Positions 5,862 to 6,383 of a stretch of DNA of 6,383 bases are shown in pieces. The DNA lies in the NCBI GenBank assembly GCA_030151135.1, contig JASLEQ010000409.1, positions 1 through 6,383 on the forward strand, given 5' to 3'. Every line of letters begins with the position of its first letter. Position 1 is the stretch's first letter. A model generated the notes under the pieces. It had not been told where the DNA came from. It ran no database searches and saw nothing but the letters and a program-made list of their open reading frames with translations. The position numbers were made by a program, and so were the translations under genes. Source of the DNA: Candidatus Sulfotelmatobacter sp. GTDB lineage: Bacteria > Acidobacteriota > Terriglobia > Terriglobales > SbA1.

Positions 5862-6383
5862 CTACAGTCTCGTCGCTGCTTTTGGAAGCCCGGGTAATTC
5901 TAGTTGTATGTCCCGCAAGACTGCGCGGAGGCGTAACCTCTGATCGTTCATCTTACTCGAGCGCATATGTTCGTTGGCAATCTCCAGCATCCGCCGGCGG
6001 GTCGCCTTTTCGGCGCCTGGTGAAAGCGCTTGTCTTTCGCCTGCTGCGGATTCAAGATCATAAAGAGACTCAGTTCCATCCTCAAAATGCATTACCAGCT
6101 TGAATCGACGTCCCCGTATCGACAAGATTTTCTGGCCATTCCGATTTTGTCGGTGAAACGGGTTGGTACAGCCCTGCACACATTCGGAAATTGCGACTTC
6201 ATCCACGTCTCCCCCGGAGTGCAATCTGTTCAGCTGACTTTTACCTTTGAACTGAGTCGAGGCAGGTACCTCTAAAGAATCTAAAAGTGTTGGAGCAAGA
6301 TGAATGAGGCTGAAAGGCGCCATGCCCTGCTCGCGCTTCGTTTCTCCGGGGATTCTTACCAGAAGTGGCACACGAATCAATTC
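5862..6383 (-). CDS. Sulfatase-superfamily (alkaline phosphatase fold) protein, C-terminal part only
   Basis: C-terminal 173 residues of a sulfatase-like hydrolase or transferase; the rest, including the catalytic Cys/Ser region (CxPSR type), lies beyond the right edge. The frame is open to the last base of the window (first codon GAA at 6383-6381), so the TTG at 6380 is not a real start. Family marks are IRVPLLVRIPG (3-13), the LIHLAPTLLDSLEVP block (26-40) with FKGKSQL after it, matching the conserved D..PTLLDL.G.P....G.SL region, and IRGRRFKLVMHFEDGTESLYDLES (89-112), matching the usual R...KLI......LYDL..DP.E tail. It precedes GT4-A on the same strand by 62 bases and is probably co-transcribed. 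It could be a true sulfatase or a phospho-group transferase of the same fold; the missing N-terminus would decide. A signal peptide or membrane anchor cannot be judged here. Confidence 0.85.
   Translation of the reverse strand, partial: ELIRVPLLVRIPGETKREQGMAPFSLIHLAPTLLDSLEVPASTQFKGKSQLNRLHSGGDVDEVAISECVQGCTNPFHRQNRNGQKILSIRGRRFKLVMHFEDGTESLYDLESAAGERQALSPGAEKATRRRMLEIANEHMRSSKMNDQRLRLRAVLRDIQLELPGLPKAATRL

Noticed and set aside
6380..6383. TTG at 6380 as the sulfatase start codon
   Set aside because: The frame continues through the window edge and the fragment matches only the C-terminal third of sulfatases.
1..6383. CRISPR arrays, tRNA/rRNA genes, insertion sequences, toxin-antitoxin or defence genes
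   Set aside because: None seen: the window is almost fully filled by six glycan-related genes, the gaps are at most 103 bases, and no spaced repeats or transposase motifs appear in any frame.

Overview
The window is a piece of a bacterial surface-glycan (exopolysaccharide, O-antigen or glycolipid) biosynthesis locus. It holds six protein genes and almost no non-coding DNA. Two genes run off the edges: an integral-membrane GT87/DUF2029-type glycosyltransferase at the left (+ strand) and a sulfatase-superfamily protein at the right (- strand). Between them lie four complete, mutually diverged GT4-family (GT-B fold) glycosyltransferases, all on the - strand. No RNA genes, mobile elements, CRISPR arrays or convincing promoters or terminators were seen.

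Layout, read 5'->3' on the - strand: sulfatase tail (6383-5862), a 62-base gap, GT4-A (5799-4720), GT4-B (4723-3536), GT4-C (3539-2403), a 103-base gap, then GT4-D (2299-1130). GT4-D ends five bases from the stop of the convergent + strand GT87 gene (1-1124). A->B and B->C are joined by 4-base start/stop overlaps (GTGA and ATGA). These overlaps argue for translational coupling, and they move two starts inward from the longest open frames: GTG 4723 rather than ATG 4792, and ATG 3539 rather than GTG 3548.

How the genes could work together (inference): the GT4 enzymes would act in turn at the cytoplasmic face, using nucleotide sugars to extend a lipid-linked glycan. The GT87 protein would add a sugar from a polyprenyl-phosphate donor on the outer side of the membrane. 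The sulfatase-family protein would trim or decorate the exported glycan with a sulfate or phospho group. Sugar identities cannot be read from sequence, and no flippase, polymerase or initiating transferase is in the window.

Organism: a bacterium with roughly mid-50s percent GC by eye, mixed ATG/GTG starts and weak Shine-Dalgarno sequences. The gene mix fits a soil or environmental Gram-negative; I lean weakly to Acidobacteriota, but nothing here proves a phylum. I did not find a clearly unprecedented system. The best leads are the sulfatase/GT4 pairing, the sulfatase frame that continues past its amber stop to an ATGA overlap with the next gene, and the Asp-for-Glu change in GT4-C.
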